Below, piece after piece: positions 1 through 10,205 of a DNA stretch of 64,000 nt (position 1 is its first letter; each line of letters begins with the position of its first letter). The translations under genes and the position numbers were made by a program. The notes under the pieces are model-generated. The model worked only from the letters and a program-made list of their open reading frames with translations. It made no database searches and was not told the origin of the DNA. The stretch is from Candidatus Nitricoxidivorans perseverans. GTDB lineage: Bacteria > Pseudomonadota > Gammaproteobacteria > Burkholderiales > Rhodocyclaceae. The DNA lies in the NCBI GenBank assembly GCA_030246985.1, contig CP107246.1, positions 1,490,282-1,554,281 on the forward strand. Direction: 5' to 3'.

Positions 1-893
1 AAATACTTCTGGTTGGCCTTCATCGTCAGGATCAGGCATTCCTGCGGCACGTCGAGGAATTCCTGCTCGAACCGGCAGGTCAGCACGTTCGGCCGCTCGA
101 CCAGCGCCGTCACCTCGTCGAGCAGCGCCTCGTCCTCGATCGGCTGCAAGCCTTCCTTCGCGGCGGCGGCCATGAGCTGCTTCTCGATCTCGGCGCGGCG
201 CGCGGCGAAACCCGGGATCACGGCGCCTTCGGATTCCATCTGTTGGGCGTAGCTGTCGGCATCCTTGATGGAAACGACCGGATTTTTCGCCTCGAAGCGG
301 TGACCCTGCGTCTCGCGGCCGGCGGTCAGGCCGAGCACGGAAATCGGCACGATGTCGGCGCCGAAGAGCGCCACGAGCTTGTGCGCCGGGCGCACGAAAT
401 GCACGCTGCTCCAGCCGTCCCGCAGCTGGTAGCTCATCACCTTCGGGATCGGCAGCGCGGCCAGCGCGGCTTCCAGCGCGGCCTGCAAGCCCTCGGCGAG
501 CGTCGCGCCGGGCACGATGCTGTCGAGGAACAGCGCCTCGGCCTTGCCGTCCATTGCGCGCTTGAGCATTGGCACGGCCGAGGCGTCTTGTCCCAGCGCG
601 GCCAGCTTTTTCAGCAGCGCAGGCGCGGGATTTCCGGAAGCATCGAGCGCGACGGCGACCGGCATCAGCTTCTGCTGCACCTGCCTGTCGGCCGCCTTGT
701 CGGCGACGGCGGTGACATGCACTGCAAGCCGGCGCGGCGAGGCGAAGGGCGTGGCCACGGATTCGTCGCCGGTCAGGCCCTGCGACTTCAGGCTTGCGGC
801 GATCGTGGCGGCGAAGGACTCACCGAGTTGCTTCAGCGCCTTGGGCGGCAGTTCCTCGACGAACAGTTCAACCAGCAGATTCTTCGTGCTCAT
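1..893 (-). CDS. glyS: Glycyl-tRNA synthetase beta subunit, partial (3' end beyond window)
   Basis: Beta subunit of the tetrameric alpha2-beta2 glycyl-tRNA synthetase, which charges tRNA-Gly in the cytoplasm. The first 297 residues are present and begin [20 protein letters not shown], the typical GlyS N-terminus. The reading frame runs open to the window edge, so the gene is cut by the window and not necessarily broken. The ATG overlaps the glyQ stop in an ATGA arrangement, so the two subunits are translationally coupled, as expected for subunits needed in equal amounts. Confidence 0.95.
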   Translation of the reverse strand, partial: MSTKNLLVELFVEELPPKALKQLGESFAATIAASLKSQGLTGDESVATPFASPRRLAVHVTAVADKAADRQVQQKLMPVAVALDASGNPAPALLKKLAALGQDASAVPMLKRAMDGKAEALFLDSIVPGATLAEGLQAALEAALAALPIPKVMSYQLRDGWSSVHFVRPAHKLVALFGADIVPISVLGLTAGRETQGHRFEAKNPVVSIKDADSYAQQMESEGAVIPGFAARRAEIEKQLMAAAAKEGLQPIEDEALLDEVTALVERPNVLTCRFEQEFLDVPQECLILTMKANQKY

Positions 894-1813
894 GCCGCTT
901 TCTCCAGCTTTGCCAGCACTTCGGCGGCATGCTCTTTCTTCGCCATCGGGAAGCCGAGACGCGCACGGCTGTCGAGATAGGCTTGCGCCACGCTCCTGGC
1001 CAGATTGCGGATGCGGCCGATGTAGGCGGCGCGCTCGGTGACCGAAATGGCGCCGCGCGCGTCGAGCAGGTTGAAGGTGTGCGCGGCCTTGAGCACCTGC
1101 TCGTAGGCCGGCAGCGCCAGCCGCTGCCCCATCAGGTGCTTCGCGTTGCCTTCGTGCGCGCCGAAGGCGGTGAGCAGGAATTCGACGTTGCTGTGCTCGA
1201 AGTTGTAGGCGCTCTGCTCGACCTCGTTCTGGTGGAACACGTCGCCGTATCTGAGGCCCGGCGCATAGACGAGGTCGAAGACGTTCTCGACCCCTTGCAG
1301 GTACATCGCCAGCCGCTCCAGGCCGTAGGTGATCTCGCCGGTGATCGGCTTGCAGTCGATGCCGCCGACCTGCTGGAAGTAGGTGAACTGCGTCACCTCC
1401 ATGCCGTTGAGCCAGACCTCCCAGCCGAGGCCCCAGGCGCCAAGGGTCGGGTTTTCCCAGTCGTCCTCGACGAAGCGCACGTCGTTCTTCTTCAGGTCGA
1501 ATCCCAGGGCTTCCAACGAGCCGAGATAGAGCTCGAGGATGTTCGCCGGCGCGGGCTTGAGCACCACCTGATACTGGTAGTAGTGCTGCATGCGGTTGGG
1601 GTTCTCGCCATAGCGGCCGTCCTTGGGGCGGCGCGAGGGCTGGACGTAGGCGGCCTTCCAGGGCTCGGGGCCGAGCGCGCGCAGGAAGGTGGCGGTGTGG
1701 CTGGTGCCGGCGCCGACCTCCATGTCGTAGGGCTGCAGCAGCGCGCAGCCCTGCCGGTTCCAGAAGTCCTGGAGGCGCAGGATGATCTCTTGGAACGTTG
1801 GTTGGGTGGTCAT
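890..1813 (-). CDS. glyQ: Glycyl-tRNA synthetase alpha subunit
   Basis: Catalytic alpha subunit (307 aa) of the bacterial heterotetrameric glycyl-tRNA synthetase. It begins [20 protein letters not shown] and carries the family hallmarks [21 protein letters not shown] and [20 protein letters not shown]. The ATG at 1813 was chosen over a longer in-frame extension because alignment with the family begins exactly at MTTQ and the upstream residues are basic and unlike GlyQ. It is the first gene of glyQS, separated by 34 bases from lnt upstream on the same strand. Confidence 0.96.
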   Translation of the reverse strand: MTTQPTFQEIILRLQDFWNRQGCALLQPYDMEVGAGTSHTATFLRALGPEPWKAAYVQPSRRPKDGRYGENPNRMQHYYQYQVVLKPAPANILELYLGSLEALGFDLKKNDVRFVEDDWENPTLGAWGLGWEVWLNGMEVTQFTYFQQVGGIDCKPITGEITYGLERLAMYLQGVENVFDLVYAPGLRYGDVFHQNEVEQSAYNFEHSNVEFLLTAFGAHEGNAKHLMGQRLALPAYEQVLKAAHTFNLLDARGAISVTERAAYIGRIRNLARSVAQAYLDSRARLGFPMAKKEHAAEVLAKLEKAA

Positions 1814-1847
1814 CGAGGAAATCCGCACAAATCGTGAAGTTGCGATT

Positions 1848-3296
1848 TTACCGGCTCCCGCGCTGCCGGTAAGCCCGCAAGAGAGCCGGCAAACAGACGC
1901 AGATCGCCAACAGCAGCGCAAGCCCGTTGCCCCAGCGGGCGTAGAGCGTCATTCCCGCATGTCCACGAACCTGCACGCTCAGCACGTCGCTGGTGAAAGA
2001 CGGCAGCGCGGCCGTGACCGTGCCGTCCGGCGCCACGGCGGCCGTCATGCCGGTGTTCGTCGCGCGCAGCATGGGCCGGCCCGTCTCCAGCGCGCGCATC
2101 TGTGCGATCTGCAAGTGCTGCGGCTGGGCCAGCGAGTCGCCGAACCACGCGGTGTTGGAAAGATTGACGAGCAGCGTCGCCTCCGGCAGCGCGCGGATGA
2201 TTTCCTCGCCGAACAGATCCTCGTAGCAGATGTTGGGCATCACCTTCTGGCCGGCGATGGCCAGCGGCTTCTGCCGCGGCGGCCCGGCGGTGAAGTCCGA
2301 CATGGGGATGCGCACGAGGTCGAAGAACCAGCCAAAGCCGGGCGGCGCGTATTCGCCGAAGGGCACCAGGTGCGTCTTCGCGTAGCCCTGCACGGCCATG
2401 TCCGGCGTGATGGCGACGGCGCCGTTGGTGTAGCCCCCGTCCTTCGTCCGCACCGCCACACCGAGCAGCGCGTCGCCGTGGCGCGTCAGCGCGCGCAGAA
2501 CGTCGCGGGGGATGTTGTCGAACATCAGCGGGATCGCCGTCTCCGGCAGCACCGTGATGTCCGCCTTCCGGGCGGCGGCGAGCCGGGCATAGGTTTCGAT
2601 CGACAGCGGCAGGCGCTCCGGCACCCACTTGATGCTCTGCGGAATGTTGCCCTGGAGCAGATTCACGGTGACCGGTTCGCCGACGGGCGCCGTCCACGCG
2701 ACATCGCGCAGCCCCAGGCCCAGCAGCGCGACGCCGACGACCGCGATCCAGCCGCGGCAGCGATGGAATGCCAGCGCCGCTGCCAGGAATGCGACGATCA
2801 GCCCCACCCCGACACTGCCGACGATCGGCGCGAAACCCGCCAGCGGGCTCGGCGGCGACTGCGAGTAACCGAGCGAAAGCCAGGGGAAACCCGTGAGCAC
2901 CCAGCCGCGCAGCCATTCCGCCAGCGTCCACGCCCCGGCCGCGAGCCCGGCGTCGCGCCAGGGCGTGCCGACCTTCCAGCGGGAAAAGAGGAATGCCGCC
3001 AGCGCGGGAAACAGCGCGAGCAGGGCGCAGAACAGGAATGTCGCCACGGCCGCGAGCGGCGCCTCCATGCCGCCCACGTCGTGCATGCTGACATAGACCC
3101 ACGACACCCCGGCGAGGAAGAATCCCAGCCCCCAGGCAAAGCCAAGCCACGCCGCCCGCGCCGGCGTGCCGGCCTTCCGCCAGAGGACGAACAACAGCGC
3201 CAGCGTGACGAGCGGCAGCGGGAACAGGCCGAAGGGCGCAAAGCCGAAAGCGGTCGCCGCGCCGAGCAGCAGGGCGGCCGCGGCTTTGCGCCTCAT
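1848..3296 (-). CDS. lnt: Apolipoprotein N-acyltransferase
   Basis: Inner-membrane enzyme that adds the third acyl chain to the N-terminal cysteine of lipoproteins, the last step of lipoprotein maturation. At 482 aa it is slightly shorter than the usual ~510. Several hydrophobic segments fill residues 5-200 and a nitrilase-like periplasmic domain covers about 205-450, followed by a C-terminal membrane segment. The catalytic triad is visible: Glu252 in VLPETAIP, Lys307 in [15 protein letters not shown] and Cys357 in [11 protein letters not shown]. The start overlaps the corC stop (ATGA). The lnt-corC-ybeY-phoH-miaB order is standard for proteobacteria. Confidence 0.96.
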   Translation of the reverse strand: MRRKAAAALLLGAATAFGFAPFGLFPLPLVTLALLFVLWRKAGTPARAAWLGFAWGLGFFLAGVSWVYVSMHDVGGMEAPLAAVATFLFCALLALFPALAAFLFSRWKVGTPWRDAGLAAGAWTLAEWLRGWVLTGFPWLSLGYSQSPPSPLAGFAPIVGSVGVGLIVAFLAAALAFHRCRGWIAVVGVALLGLGLRDVAWTAPVGEPVTVNLLQGNIPQSIKWVPERLPLSIETYARLAAARKADITVLPETAIPLMFDNIPRDVLRALTRHGDALLGVAVRTKDGGYTNGAVAITPDMAVQGYAKTHLVPFGEYAPPGFGWFFDLVRIPMSDFTAGPPRQKPLAIAGQKVMPNICYEDLFGEEIIRALPEATLLVNLSNTAWFGDSLAQPQHLQIAQMRALETGRPMLRATNTGMTAAVAPDGTVTAALPSFTSDVLSVQVRGHAGMTLYARWGNGLALLLAICVCLPALLRAYRQRGSR

Positions 3297-4135
3297 TCCT
3301 CGGTCTTCAGGGCGAGATCGCGCTGCGGGCTGACCAGGAGCGTATGCACGCGCCGGCTGTCGGCGCGCAGCACCTGGACGCGCAGGCCGTCGAGCTGCAC
3401 GGCTTCGTTGCGTTTTGGCAGGCGGCCGAGCTGGTGGATGACAAGGCCGCCGACGGTATCGTAGTCCTCGTCGGGGAACGCCGTGCCGAAGGCCGCGTTG
3501 AAGTCGGCGATCTCGGTCTGCGCCTTGATGCGATAGTGTCCCAGGTTGTCGAGCACGATGTTGTCGGAGGCTTCGTCGAAGTCGTATTCGTCCTCGATGT
3601 CGCCGACGATCTGTTCGAGCACATCCTCGATGGTCACGAGCCCAGCCACGCCGCCGTACTCGTCGACGACGATGGCCATGTGGTTGCGCGAGGCGCGGAA
3701 CTCGCGCAGCAGCACGTTGAGGCGCTTGGATTCCGGGATGAACACCGCTGGGCGCAGGGTGTCGCGCAGGTCGAACTCGCGGCCGGCGAAGTGGCGCAGC
3801 AGATCCTTGGCAAGCAGGATGCCGATGACGTCGTCCCGGTTCTCGCCAGTGACGGGGTAGCGGGAGTGGGCGGCCCCGATGACGAACTCGGCGATCTTTT
3901 CGATCGGGTCGTCGATGCTCACGACATCCATCTGGGCGCGCGGCACCATGATGTCGCGCACCGCCATGTCGGACACCTGGAGCGCGCCCTCGATGATCGA
4001 GAGGGCGTCGGCGTCGAGCAGGTTGCGCTCGAAGGCGCCGTGCAGCAGTTCGAGGAGTTGTTCGCGGTCCTCGGGCTCGCGCATGAGCAGCGAGGAGAGG
4101 CGTTCGAGCAGCGAGGGTTTACTGTCAGGATCCAT
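3293..4135 (-). CDS. corC: CorC/HlyC family transporter-associated protein (CBS domains)
   Basis: Soluble protein (280 aa) with a tandem CBS pair at about residues 65-185 (MVPRAQMDVVSIDD and later MAIVVDEYGGVAGLVTIEDVLEQIVGDIEDE) and a C-terminal CorC_HlyC domain (about 200-275). Family members are linked to magnesium and cobalt efflux and to envelope homeostasis; the biochemical role is not settled. The ATG at 4135 gives the usual N-terminus [17 protein letters not shown]; the longer frame upstream lies inside ybeY. It overlaps ybeY by 11 bases and lnt by 4, indicating co-translation. Confidence 0.9.
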   Translation of the reverse strand: MDPDSKPSLLERLSSLLMREPEDREQLLELLHGAFERNLLDADALSIIEGALQVSDMAVRDIMVPRAQMDVVSIDDPIEKIAEFVIGAAHSRYPVTGENRDDVIGILLAKDLLRHFAGREFDLRDTLRPAVFIPESKRLNVLLREFRASRNHMAIVVDEYGGVAGLVTIEDVLEQIVGDIEDEYDFDEASDNIVLDNLGHYRIKAQTEIADFNAAFGTAFPDEDYDTVGGLVIHQLGRLPKRNEAVQLDGLRVQVLRADSRRVHTLLVSPQRDLALKTEE

Positions 4136-4577
4136 GGTAGGGGTCGGGGTAGCCAAGGCGTGCGAGGATTTCGCGCTCCCGCGCTTCCATTCGTTCCGCG
4201 TCTTCCGGGCCGGTCTCGTGGTCGTACCCTTGCAGGTGCAGCATACCATGCACGATCAGGTGGGCGAAGTGCGCCTCGGCGGTCTTGCCCTGCTCGCGCG
4301 CCTCGCGCAGCACGACGGGGACGCAGATCGCAAGGTCGCCCACGGTGGCGGGCGCCGTTTCGTAGGGGAAAGACAGCACATTGGTGGCGTAGTCCCTGCC
4401 GCGCCAGTCGCGGTTGAGCGAGCGGCCTTCTTCGGCATCGACGAATCGGACGGTGGCCTGCACGGGGTGCTCCTGAGTGGCGCGCACCCAGCGGCGCACC
4501 TGCGGCCGCAAGGGTAGCGCCGCATCCTTGCAGGCGTATTGCACGCAGAGGGAAAGTTCAGGCCTTGGGCTCGGCAT
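4125..4577 (-). CDS. ybeY: Endoribonuclease YbeY
   Basis: Zinc-dependent single-strand endoribonuclease needed for 16S rRNA 3'-end maturation and ribosome quality control. The 150 aa protein is of normal length. The metal motif [11 protein letters not shown] is intact, with His110, His114 and His120, and the preceding substrate-cleft segment [12 protein letters not shown] is also conserved. It overlaps phoH upstream by 20 bases and corC downstream by 11. The phoH-ybeY pairing is nearly universal in bacteria. Confidence 0.95.
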   Translation of the reverse strand: MPSPRPELSLCVQYACKDAALPLRPQVRRWVRATQEHPVQATVRFVDAEEGRSLNRDWRGRDYATNVLSFPYETAPATVGDLAICVPVVLREAREQGKTAEAHFAHLIVHGMLHLQGYDHETGPEDAERMEAREREILARLGYPDPYHGS

Positions 4578-5508
4578 GCCGTTCGTAGGCCTCGACGATG
4601 CGCGCCACCAATGGGTGGCGCACGACGTCGGTGGCGTCGAAATCGGTGAAGGCGATGCCGCGCACCTCGGCCAGCACCCGGCGCGCCTCCACCAGGCCGG
4701 ACTTCTGGCCCTTGGCGAGGTCGATCTGGGTCACGTCGCCGGTGATGACGGCCCTGGCGCCGATGCCGATGCGCGTGAGGAACATCTTCATCTGCTCCGG
4801 CGTGGTGTTCTGGGCCTCGTCGAGGATGATGAAGGCGTGGTTGAGCGTGCGGCCGCGCATGTAGGCGAGCGGGGCGATCTCGATGGCCTGCTTTTCGAAC
4901 AGCTTACCCACCTTCTCGAAACCCATGAGGTCGTAGAGCGCGTCGTAGAGCGGTCGCAGGTAGGGGTCGACCTTCTGGGCGAGGTCTCCGGGCAGGAAGC
5001 CGAGCCGCTCGCCGGCTTCCACGGCGGGGCGCGTAAGCACGATGCGGGAGATGAGGTCGCGCTCGAAGGCGTCGACCGCCGAGGCGACGGCAAGGAAGGT
5101 CTTGCCGGTGCCGGCGGGGCCGATGCCGAAGGTGATGTCGTGCTCCTGGATCTGGCGCAGGTAGTCCACCTGATGCCTTGTCCTGCCGTGCAGGTCGGGC
5201 TTGCGCGTCAGCAGAGCCGGCGCCGGCGACACCTCCCGGCCGCGGTTGCGCAGCTCCACCAGGCCAAGCTGGACGTCGTCCACCGAAAGGGGCTGGCCCG
5301 CCAGCTCGTGGAAGTGCTGCAGGGCCTGGCCGGCGAGCCGCGCCTGCGCCGCGTCGCCGGCGATGCGGCAGCGATCGCCGCGCCGGGCGATGGTGACGTC
5401 GTAAGCGGTTTCGATCTGGCGGATGTTCTCGTCGAGCGAGCCGCAGAGGTTGGCCAGCCGCTCGTTGTCGGCGGGCTGGAGAAGGATTTCGAACGGCCTG
5501 GGTTTCAT
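4558..5508 (-). CDS. ybeZ: PhoH-like ATPase (YbeZ)
   Basis: Cytoplasmic P-loop ATPase of the PhoH family, which partners YbeY in RNA metabolism. The 316 aa protein has an N-terminal KH-like region (about 1-100), Walker A GPAGTGKT at 130-137, and Walker B with [19 protein letters not shown]. It overlaps the miaB stop by 4 bases. The gene order miaB-phoH-ybeY-corC-lnt points to a co-transcribed unit linking tRNA modification, rRNA processing and envelope functions. Confidence 0.93.
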   Translation of the reverse strand: MKPRPFEILLQPADNERLANLCGSLDENIRQIETAYDVTIARRGDRCRIAGDAAQARLAGQALQHFHELAGQPLSVDDVQLGLVELRNRGREVSPAPALLTRKPDLHGRTRHQVDYLRQIQEHDITFGIGPAGTGKTFLAVASAVDAFERDLISRIVLTRPAVEAGERLGFLPGDLAQKVDPYLRPLYDALYDLMGFEKVGKLFEKQAIEIAPLAYMRGRTLNHAFIILDEAQNTTPEQMKMFLTRIGIGARAVITGDVTQIDLAKGQKSGLVEARRVLAEVRGIAFTDFDATDVVRHPLVARIVEAYERHAEPKA

Positions 5509-6824
5509 GATTCCGATGTGACCGCTTCGCCGCGCAGGCTGTGCGGCAAGGCGGCGGTGATGGCGAGGTCGATGAAATGGCCGATCAGCCTTTCCGGGCC
5601 GGCGAAGTTGACGACGCGATTGTTGTCGGTGCGGCCGGCCAGCTCGCGGGTGTCCTTCCTGGCATGGCCTTCGACCAGCACGCGCTGCACGGTGCCGACC
5701 ATGCGCTGCGAAATCGCGAAGGACTGCGCCTCGATGCGCTTCTGCAGGCGCGCGAGGCGCGCGGACTTCGCCTCGGCCGGCGTGTCATCGGCCATCTCGG
5801 CGGCCGGCGTGCCGGGCCGCGGGCTGAAGATGAAGGAGAAGCTCGCGTCGAAGCCGACCTCGTCGATCAGTTTCATCGTCTTTTCGAAATCTTCCTCCGT
5901 CTCGCCGGGAAAGCCGACGATGAAGTCCGACGAGATCGAAATGTCCGGCCGCGCGGCCCGCAGCTTCCTGACGACGGACTTGTATTCGATCGCCGTGTAG
6001 CCGCGCTTCATGGCGGCCAGCACTCGGTCGGAACCCGACTGCACCGGCAGGTGCAGGTGCGACACCAGCTTGGGCACGCGGGCATAGACGTCAAACATGC
6101 GGCCGCCCATCTCGCGCGGATGCGAGGTCGTATAGCGGATGCGATCAATGCCCGGCATCCCGGCGACGGCTTCGATGAGAAAGGCGAGATCCGCATCGTC
6201 ATGGCGCCATGCATTCACGTTCTGGCCGAGCAGCGTCACTTCCCTCACGCCCTGCGCCGCAAGGCCGGCCACCTCGTCGATCACGTCGGCCAGCGGCCGC
6301 GACACCTCGTCGCCGCGCGTGAAGGGCACGATGCAGTACGTGCAGAACTTCGAGCAGCCCTCCATGATCGAGACGAACGCCGATGCGCCCTCCTGCCTGG
6401 CCGGCGGCAGGGCGTCGAACTTCTCCATTTCGGGGAAGGAAACGTCCACCTGGACGCGGCCGCTCTTCCGGCGTTCGGCGATCATCTGCGGCAGGCGATG
6501 CAGCGTCTGCGGGCCGAAGACGAGGTCGACGAAGGGCGCGCGCGCGACGATGGCCTCGCCCTCCTGGCTGGCGACGCAGCCGCCGACGCCGATGACCAGC
6601 CGGGGATTCCTCTGCTTGAGCGGCCGCACGCGGCCCAATTCGTGAAATACCTTTTCCTGGGCCTTCTCACGCACCGAGCAGGTGTTGAAGAGGATGATGT
6701 CCGCCTCTTCGGGGTTGTCGGTCCTGACCGCGCCCGAGGCCGAGCGGAGCACGTCGGCCATTCGGTCCGAATCGTACTCGTTCATCTGGCACCCGAAGGT
6801 ACGGATGAACACCTTTCCGGCCAT
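5505..6824 (-). CDS. miaB: tRNA-2-methylthio-N6-dimethylallyladenosine synthase
   Basis: Radical-SAM methylthiotransferase that adds the 2-methylthio group to i6A37 in tRNAs reading UNN codons. The N-terminal UPF0004 domain begins [17 protein letters not shown], with cluster cysteines in the first ~85 residues. The radical-SAM core has [18 protein letters not shown] (CxxxCxxC), and a TRAM domain closes the protein (about 370-437). The start at 6824 ([11 protein letters not shown]) was preferred over an upstream ATG at 6860 because the family begins here and the ATG overlaps the preceding stop (TGATG). At 439 aa the length is typical. Confidence 0.96.
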   Translation of the reverse strand: MAGKVFIRTFGCQMNEYDSDRMADVLRSASGAVRTDNPEEADIILFNTCSVREKAQEKVFHELGRVRPLKQRNPRLVIGVGGCVASQEGEAIVARAPFVDLVFGPQTLHRLPQMIAERRKSGRVQVDVSFPEMEKFDALPPARQEGASAFVSIMEGCSKFCTYCIVPFTRGDEVSRPLADVIDEVAGLAAQGVREVTLLGQNVNAWRHDDADLAFLIEAVAGMPGIDRIRYTTSHPREMGGRMFDVYARVPKLVSHLHLPVQSGSDRVLAAMKRGYTAIEYKSVVRKLRAARPDISISSDFIVGFPGETEEDFEKTMKLIDEVGFDASFSFIFSPRPGTPAAEMADDTPAEAKSARLARLQKRIEAQSFAISQRMVGTVQRVLVEGHARKDTRELAGRTDNNRVVNFAGPERLIGHFIDLAITAALPHSLRGEAVTSES

Positions 6825-7177
6825 CAGGGCTGGGCCGCCTCCTGGGCGGAGAGAATCCAAACGCGATATACCGAGCCGGAAGCGTCGGTCAGATAGCGCA
6901 CGGGCACCGGCTGGCGGACCATGTTGGGGTAGATCATCATGTTGCGGGGGTCGCGAATCTGGACGCCGGGCGAAAGACGCAGAAACCGGCCGTCGATCTC
7001 GACACCCATCGCACCGGGCGGCGACATCTCGCCCCTTGGCGCATTCTGGGGCAGCATGCGATAGATACCCATGTTCGGTCCCGACGGAACGCCCCCCGGC
7101 GGCAGCGAAGCGATCTCGTTGGCGGCGCCGCCGATGATGGAGCCGATGATGGCCGAGGTGATGGGGTCAAGGGGCAT
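6824..7177 (-). CDS. Conserved hypothetical protein, glycine/proline-rich
   Basis: Not recognised as a named family. The 117 aa product starts with a short hydrophobic glycine-zipper-like stretch ([20 protein letters not shown]). A Pro/Gly/Met-rich middle follows, and then a beta-rich tail ([20 protein letters not shown]). No cleavable signal peptide or cysteines are apparent. It is the first gene upstream of miaB with a one-base overlap (TGATG), so the two are coupled. It diverges from queC across only 32 bases. The N-terminus could insert in or associate with a membrane, which is inference. Confidence 0.7.
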   Translation of the reverse strand: MPLDPITSAIIGSIIGGAANEIASLPPGGVPSGPNMGIYRMLPQNAPRGEMSPPGAMGVEIDGRFLRLSPGVQIRDPRNMMIYPNMVRQPVPVRYLTDASGSVYRVWILSAQEAAQP

Positions 7178-7209
7178 GAGGCGATTATAGACTCTGCTAA
7201 CATTTTCGA

Positions 7210-7893
7210 ATGAATCCCGACAACCCTGCCATTGTCCTGCTCTCCGGCGGCCTCGACTCCGCCACCGCGCTCGCCATCGCCCGCGACGAAGGCTTCAGCT
7301 GCCATTGCCTTTCGGTGGATTACGGCCAGCGCCACGGCTCGGAGCTGGTGGCGGCGCGGCGGGTGGCGCAAGCTCTTGGCGCGCGAGAACACCGCATCCT
7401 CCATTTCGATATCGCCCAGTTCGGCGGCTCGGCGCTGACAGATGCGGCCATCGATGTGCCGACAGGGGGTCTTCAATCCGGCATTCCCGTCACCTACGTT
7501 CCCGCCCGCAATACCATCCTACTTTCCCTGGCGCTGGCCTGGGCCGAGGTGATCGGGGCGCAGGATATTTTTCTCGGCGTCAATGCCGTCGATTATTCCG
7601 GCTATCCGGACTGCCGCTCCGAATACATCCGCGCCTTCGAGGCCATGGCCAACCTGGCCACCAAGGCCGCCGTCGAGGGCCGCCCGCTGCGTCTGCACGC
7701 GCCGCTGATCGAACTTTCCAAGGCCGATATCGTCCGCCGCGGCGTCGCGCTGGGCGTCGACTACGGCCTGACGGTGTCGTGCTACCAGGCCGACGCGGAC
7801 GGCCGCGCCTGCGGCGTCTGTGATTCCTGCCGTCTGCGCCGGGCCGGTTTCGAAGCGGCCGGGGCAACCGACCCGACCCGCTATCGCATCTGA
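7210..7893 (+). CDS. queC: 7-cyano-7-deazaguanine synthase
   Basis: Converts 7-carboxy-7-deazaguanine to preQ0 with ammonia and ATP in queuosine biosynthesis. The 227 aa protein has the PP-loop motif [12 protein letters not shown] near residue 15 and the zinc site [20 protein letters not shown] near the C-terminus, both complete. The [17 protein letters not shown] segment is also family-typical. No preQ1 riboswitch-like structure is evident in the 32-base gap to the divergent gene. The other queuosine genes are not in the window. Confidence 0.96.
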   Translation: MNPDNPAIVLLSGGLDSATALAIARDEGFSCHCLSVDYGQRHGSELVAARRVAQALGAREHRILHFDIAQFGGSALTDAAIDVPTGGLQSGIPVTYVPARNTILLSLALAWAEVIGAQDIFLGVNAVDYSGYPDCRSEYIRAFEAMANLATKAAVEGRPLRLHAPLIELSKADIVRRGVALGVDYGLTVSCYQADADGRACGVCDSCRLRRAGFEAAGATDPTRYRI

Positions 7894-7971
7894 TCCGGTC
7901 GGGTTAGAATTCGCCGGGTTTCGCAATCTGACACAAAGGGCCCTTCGAGCCCGTCCTGGAGGAGGAAGCAA

Positions 7972-9102
7972 ATGGAATTCGGCATTCATCAGAAGATCCT
8001 GCTGTCCGTATTCGCCGTCGCCGCCATCATGGGCGCCACGGCCAACAAGACCAACTTTTGCACCATGGGCGCAGTCTCCGACTGGGTCAACATGGACGAT
8101 AAGGGCCGGATGCGCTCCTGGCTGCTGGCTGTCGCCGTGGCCATGGGCGGCGTCCTGATCTTGGAAGCGCTGGGCAAGGTCAACCTGTCCGGCATGACCT
8201 TCCCGCCCTACCGCACCGCCAACTTCGCCTGGCTGCGCTACCTACTCGGCGGCCTGCTGTTCGGCGTCGGCATGACCCTGGGCTCCGGCTGCGGCAACAA
8301 GACCCTGGTGCGCATCGGCGCCGGCAACCTCAAATCCTTTTTCGTGCTGGCCATCGCCGCCGGCATGTCCTACCTGATGCTCTGGACCGATTTCTACCTC
8401 ACGGTCTTCGACAGCTGGATGGCGCCCCTGACCGTCAATCTCGGCACGGCCATCGGCGCCAAGAGCCAAACGCTCGACGGCATCGTCGGCGGACTGATGG
8501 GCATGGACAGCACCGCCACGCTGCACTTGATCCTCGGCGGCATCGTCGTGCTGGGCCTGCTGATCTTCATCTTCTCTTCCGAGGATTTTCGCGGCAACCG
8601 CGACAACATCCTCGGCGGCACGGTGGTCGGCCTGGCCGTGGTGGCCGGCTGGTACCTGACCGGCAGCGCGCTGGGCGCCGAGTGGAAGGAATGGGCCGAG
8701 ATGGCCGACACGCCGCCTTCGCGCGTCGAGGTGCAGTCCTTCACCTTCATCAGCCCGATGGGGGATTCCGTCCGCTACCTGATGAACCCGACCGATCTTT
8801 CGCTGATCAATTTCGGCGTCACGGCGCTGACCGGCGTCATCGTCGGATCGTTCCTCTATGCCGGGATCAGCCGCAGCATCCGCTTCGAGTGGTTCGTCAG
8901 CGTCGGCGACTTCTTCAATCACGCCATCGGCGGCGTGCTCATGGGTGTCGGCGGCGTCCTCTCCATGGGTTGCACCATCGGGCAGGGGATCACCGGGTTT
9001 TCGACCCTGGCGCTCGGCTCCATGCTGACCTTTGCCGCCATCGTCGCCGGGGCCGCCGGGACGATGAAATACCAGTATTGGAGGATGATGCGGGAGGCTT
9101 AA
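7972..9102 (+). CDS. YeeE/YedE family sulfur-compound transporter (TsuA-like)
   Basis: Polytopic inner-membrane protein (376 aa, about 9-10 hydrophobic segments) of the YeeE/YedE (DUF395) family. The thiosulfate importer TsuA belongs here, and some members have been proposed to transport selenium compounds. Conserved cysteines that relay thiosulfate in TsuA have equivalents here: NFCTMGA (near residue 24), GSGCGNKTLVR (near 104) and GCTIGQGITGFS (near 335). A strong Shine-Dalgarno (GGAGGAGGAAG) precedes the ATG. No TusA- or rhodanese-like partner lies next to it, so the substrate is undetermined. Confidence 0.85.
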   Translation: MEFGIHQKILLSVFAVAAIMGATANKTNFCTMGAVSDWVNMDDKGRMRSWLLAVAVAMGGVLILEALGKVNLSGMTFPPYRTANFAWLRYLLGGLLFGVGMTLGSGCGNKTLVRIGAGNLKSFFVLAIAAGMSYLMLWTDFYLTVFDSWMAPLTVNLGTAIGAKSQTLDGIVGGLMGMDSTATLHLILGGIVVLGLLIFIFSSEDFRGNRDNILGGTVVGLAVVAGWYLTGSALGAEWKEWAEMADTPPSRVEVQSFTFISPMGDSVRYLMNPTDLSLINFGVTALTGVIVGSFLYAGISRSIRFEWFVSVGDFFNHAIGGVLMGVGGVLSMGCTIGQGITGFSTLALGSMLTFAAIVAGAAGTMKYQYWRMMREA

Positions 9103-9109
9103 GCCCGGT

Positions 9110-9138
9110 TTGACGTCAAGGCGCGCGCTCCCTATAAT
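9110..9138 (+). promoter_or_regulatory. Sigma-70 promoter for the tRNA-Lys pair
   Basis: A TTGACG -35 element (9110-9115) and a perfect TATAAT -10 (9133-9138) are 17 bases apart, with the first tRNA starting 15 bases after the -10. The bases just after the -10 are GC-only (GCGCGCC). This is a GC-rich discriminator of the kind found on stringently controlled stable-RNA promoters. Confidence 0.9.
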
Positions 9139-9153
9139 GCGCGCCTTTCTCAG

Positions 9154-9229
9154 GGGTGGTTAGCTCAGTCGGTAGAGCAGTTGGCTTTTAACCAATTGGT
9201 CACAGGTTCGAATCCTGTACCACCCACCA
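9154..9229 (+). tRNA. tRNA-Lys (anticodon UUU)
   Basis: 76-nt cloverleaf. The acceptor stem pairs GGGTGGT (9154-9160) with ACCACCC (9219-9225), followed by discriminator A and an encoded CCA. The anticodon loop CTTTTAA places TTT at 9187-9189, closed by GTTGG/CCAAT. The T-arm GGTTCGAATCC is canonical. It reads AAA and, by wobble, AAG. Confidence 0.97.
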
Positions 9230-9239
9230 GTTTCCCCCC

Positions 9240-9315
9240 GGGCCGTTAGCTCAGCTGGTAGAGCAGCGGACTCTTAATCCGTTTGTCGTAGGTTCGACCC
9301 CTACACGGCCCACCA
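9240..9315 (+). tRNA. tRNA-Lys (anticodon CUU)
   Basis: 76-nt cloverleaf 10 bases after the first tRNA. GGGCCGT (9240-9246) pairs with ACGGCCC (9305-9311), then A and an encoded CCA. The loop CTCTTAA gives anticodon CTT at 9273-9275, stem CGGA/TCCG. It reads AAG specifically, which suits a GC-rich genome. It shares the upstream promoter with tRNA-Lys(UUU). Confidence 0.96.
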
Positions 9316-9319
9316 CTTT

Positions 9320-9350
9320 CGACGGCTCGCTACGGCGGGCCGTCGTCATT
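9320..9350 (+). terminator. Probable terminator after the tRNA pair
   Basis: Inverted repeat CGACGGC (9320-9326) / GCCGTCG (9339-9345) begins 5 bases after the second tRNA. The T-tract is weak (TCATTTCC), so the call rests mainly on the strong stem and its position. The remaining bases up to napC (9351-9547) hold only the FNR-like promoter described separately. Confidence 0.55.
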
Positions 9351-9422
9351 TCCATTGGCTTTCCGGATGGGGGTGGATCGATTGATTCCCCACGATCCCG
9401 TTCCGGCTTTTCTCTTGCCAGG

Positions 9423-9465
9423 TTAACTTAGATCAAGCACCCCGACCCTACTCCGGAAGTAGTAT
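9423..9465 (+). promoter_or_regulatory. FNR-like site and -10 element upstream of napC
   Basis: TTAAC-TTAG-ATCAA (9423-9436) matches 8 of 10 positions of the FNR/ANR consensus TTGAT-N4-ATCAA. A -10-like TAGTAT follows at 9460-9465, about 33 bases from the site centre to the hexamer centre. That fits an FNR class II (-41.5) promoter. It would induce napC when oxygen is low. Confidence 0.6.
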
Positions 9466-9547
9466 TTGCCTCCAATGCGCCTTCGCACAATATGTTATGT
9501 GGTGCAGAGACTTAGGCACTCACGGTATCCATCGATAGGAATGTGAA

Positions 9548-10129
9548 ATGTTTGCCAACCTGATATCCGCCTTGCGCAAGCCAAGCGCCAAGTATTCCCT
9601 GCTGACCCTCCTGGGGATAGGTTTCTTTTCCGGCATCATCTTCTGGGGCGGCTTCAACACCGCCATGGAAGCGACCAACACCCTGACCTTCTGCGTGTCC
9701 TGCCACGAGATGCGCGACACGGTGTATCAGGAGTACCGGAAGACCATCCACTTCTCGAACCGCACCGGCGTGCGCGCCGTCTGCTCCGACTGCCACGTGC
9801 CGAAGGACTGGGTACACAAGCTCGCGCGCAAGATCCAGGCGTCCGGCGAGGTCTACGGCAAGATCATGGGCACCATCGACACGCCCGAGAAGTTCGAGGC
9901 CAAGAGATTGACGCTCGCCGAGCACGAATGGAAGCGCATGAAGGATTCGGACTCGCGCGAATGCCGGAACTGCCATAGTTTCGAAGGCATGAAGCCCGAT
10001 GCCCAGAAGCAGCGCGCCCGCAAGCAGCACGAGATGGCGATCAAGGACAAGAAGACCTGCATCGACTGCCACAAGGGCATCGCCCACCAGAAGCCCAAGG
10101 GCATGAAGGAAGACGACGAGGAGGAGTGA
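9548..10129 (+). CDS. napC: NapC/NirT-type tetrahaem cytochrome c
   Basis: Membrane-anchored quinol dehydrogenase that passes electrons from the quinol pool to the periplasmic NapAB nitrate reductase. The 193 aa protein has one N-terminal transmembrane anchor (about residues 18-38) and four haem sites: CVSCH, CSDCH, CRNCH and CIDCH. The C-terminus is a charged Lys/Asp/Glu tail. It lies convergent to napDAGHB instead of inside it, with its own FNR-like promoter and a strong terminator directly after. Confidence 0.93.
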   Translation: MFANLISALRKPSAKYSLLTLLGIGFFSGIIFWGGFNTAMEATNTLTFCVSCHEMRDTVYQEYRKTIHFSNRTGVRAVCSDCHVPKDWVHKLARKIQASGEVYGKIMGTIDTPEKFEAKRLTLAEHEWKRMKDSDSRECRNCHSFEGMKPDAQKQRARKQHEMAIKDKKTCIDCHKGIAHQKPKGMKEDDEEE

Positions 10130-10160
10130 CCGCTCTTCTTGTCACTCACCCAGCGCAGGG

Positions 10161-10186
10161 GGGCGGCTTTGCCGCCCTTTTTCTTT
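10161..10186 (+). terminator. Rho-independent terminator after napC
   Basis: Perfect 7-bp GC stem GGGCGGC (10161-10167) / GCCGCCC (10171-10177) with a TTT loop, followed by TTTTTCTTT. It is a textbook intrinsic terminator on the plus strand, 31 bases after the napC stop and 20 bases before the napF start. Confidence 0.9.
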
Positions 10187-10205
10187 GCGCGACAATGGGC
10201 GCACG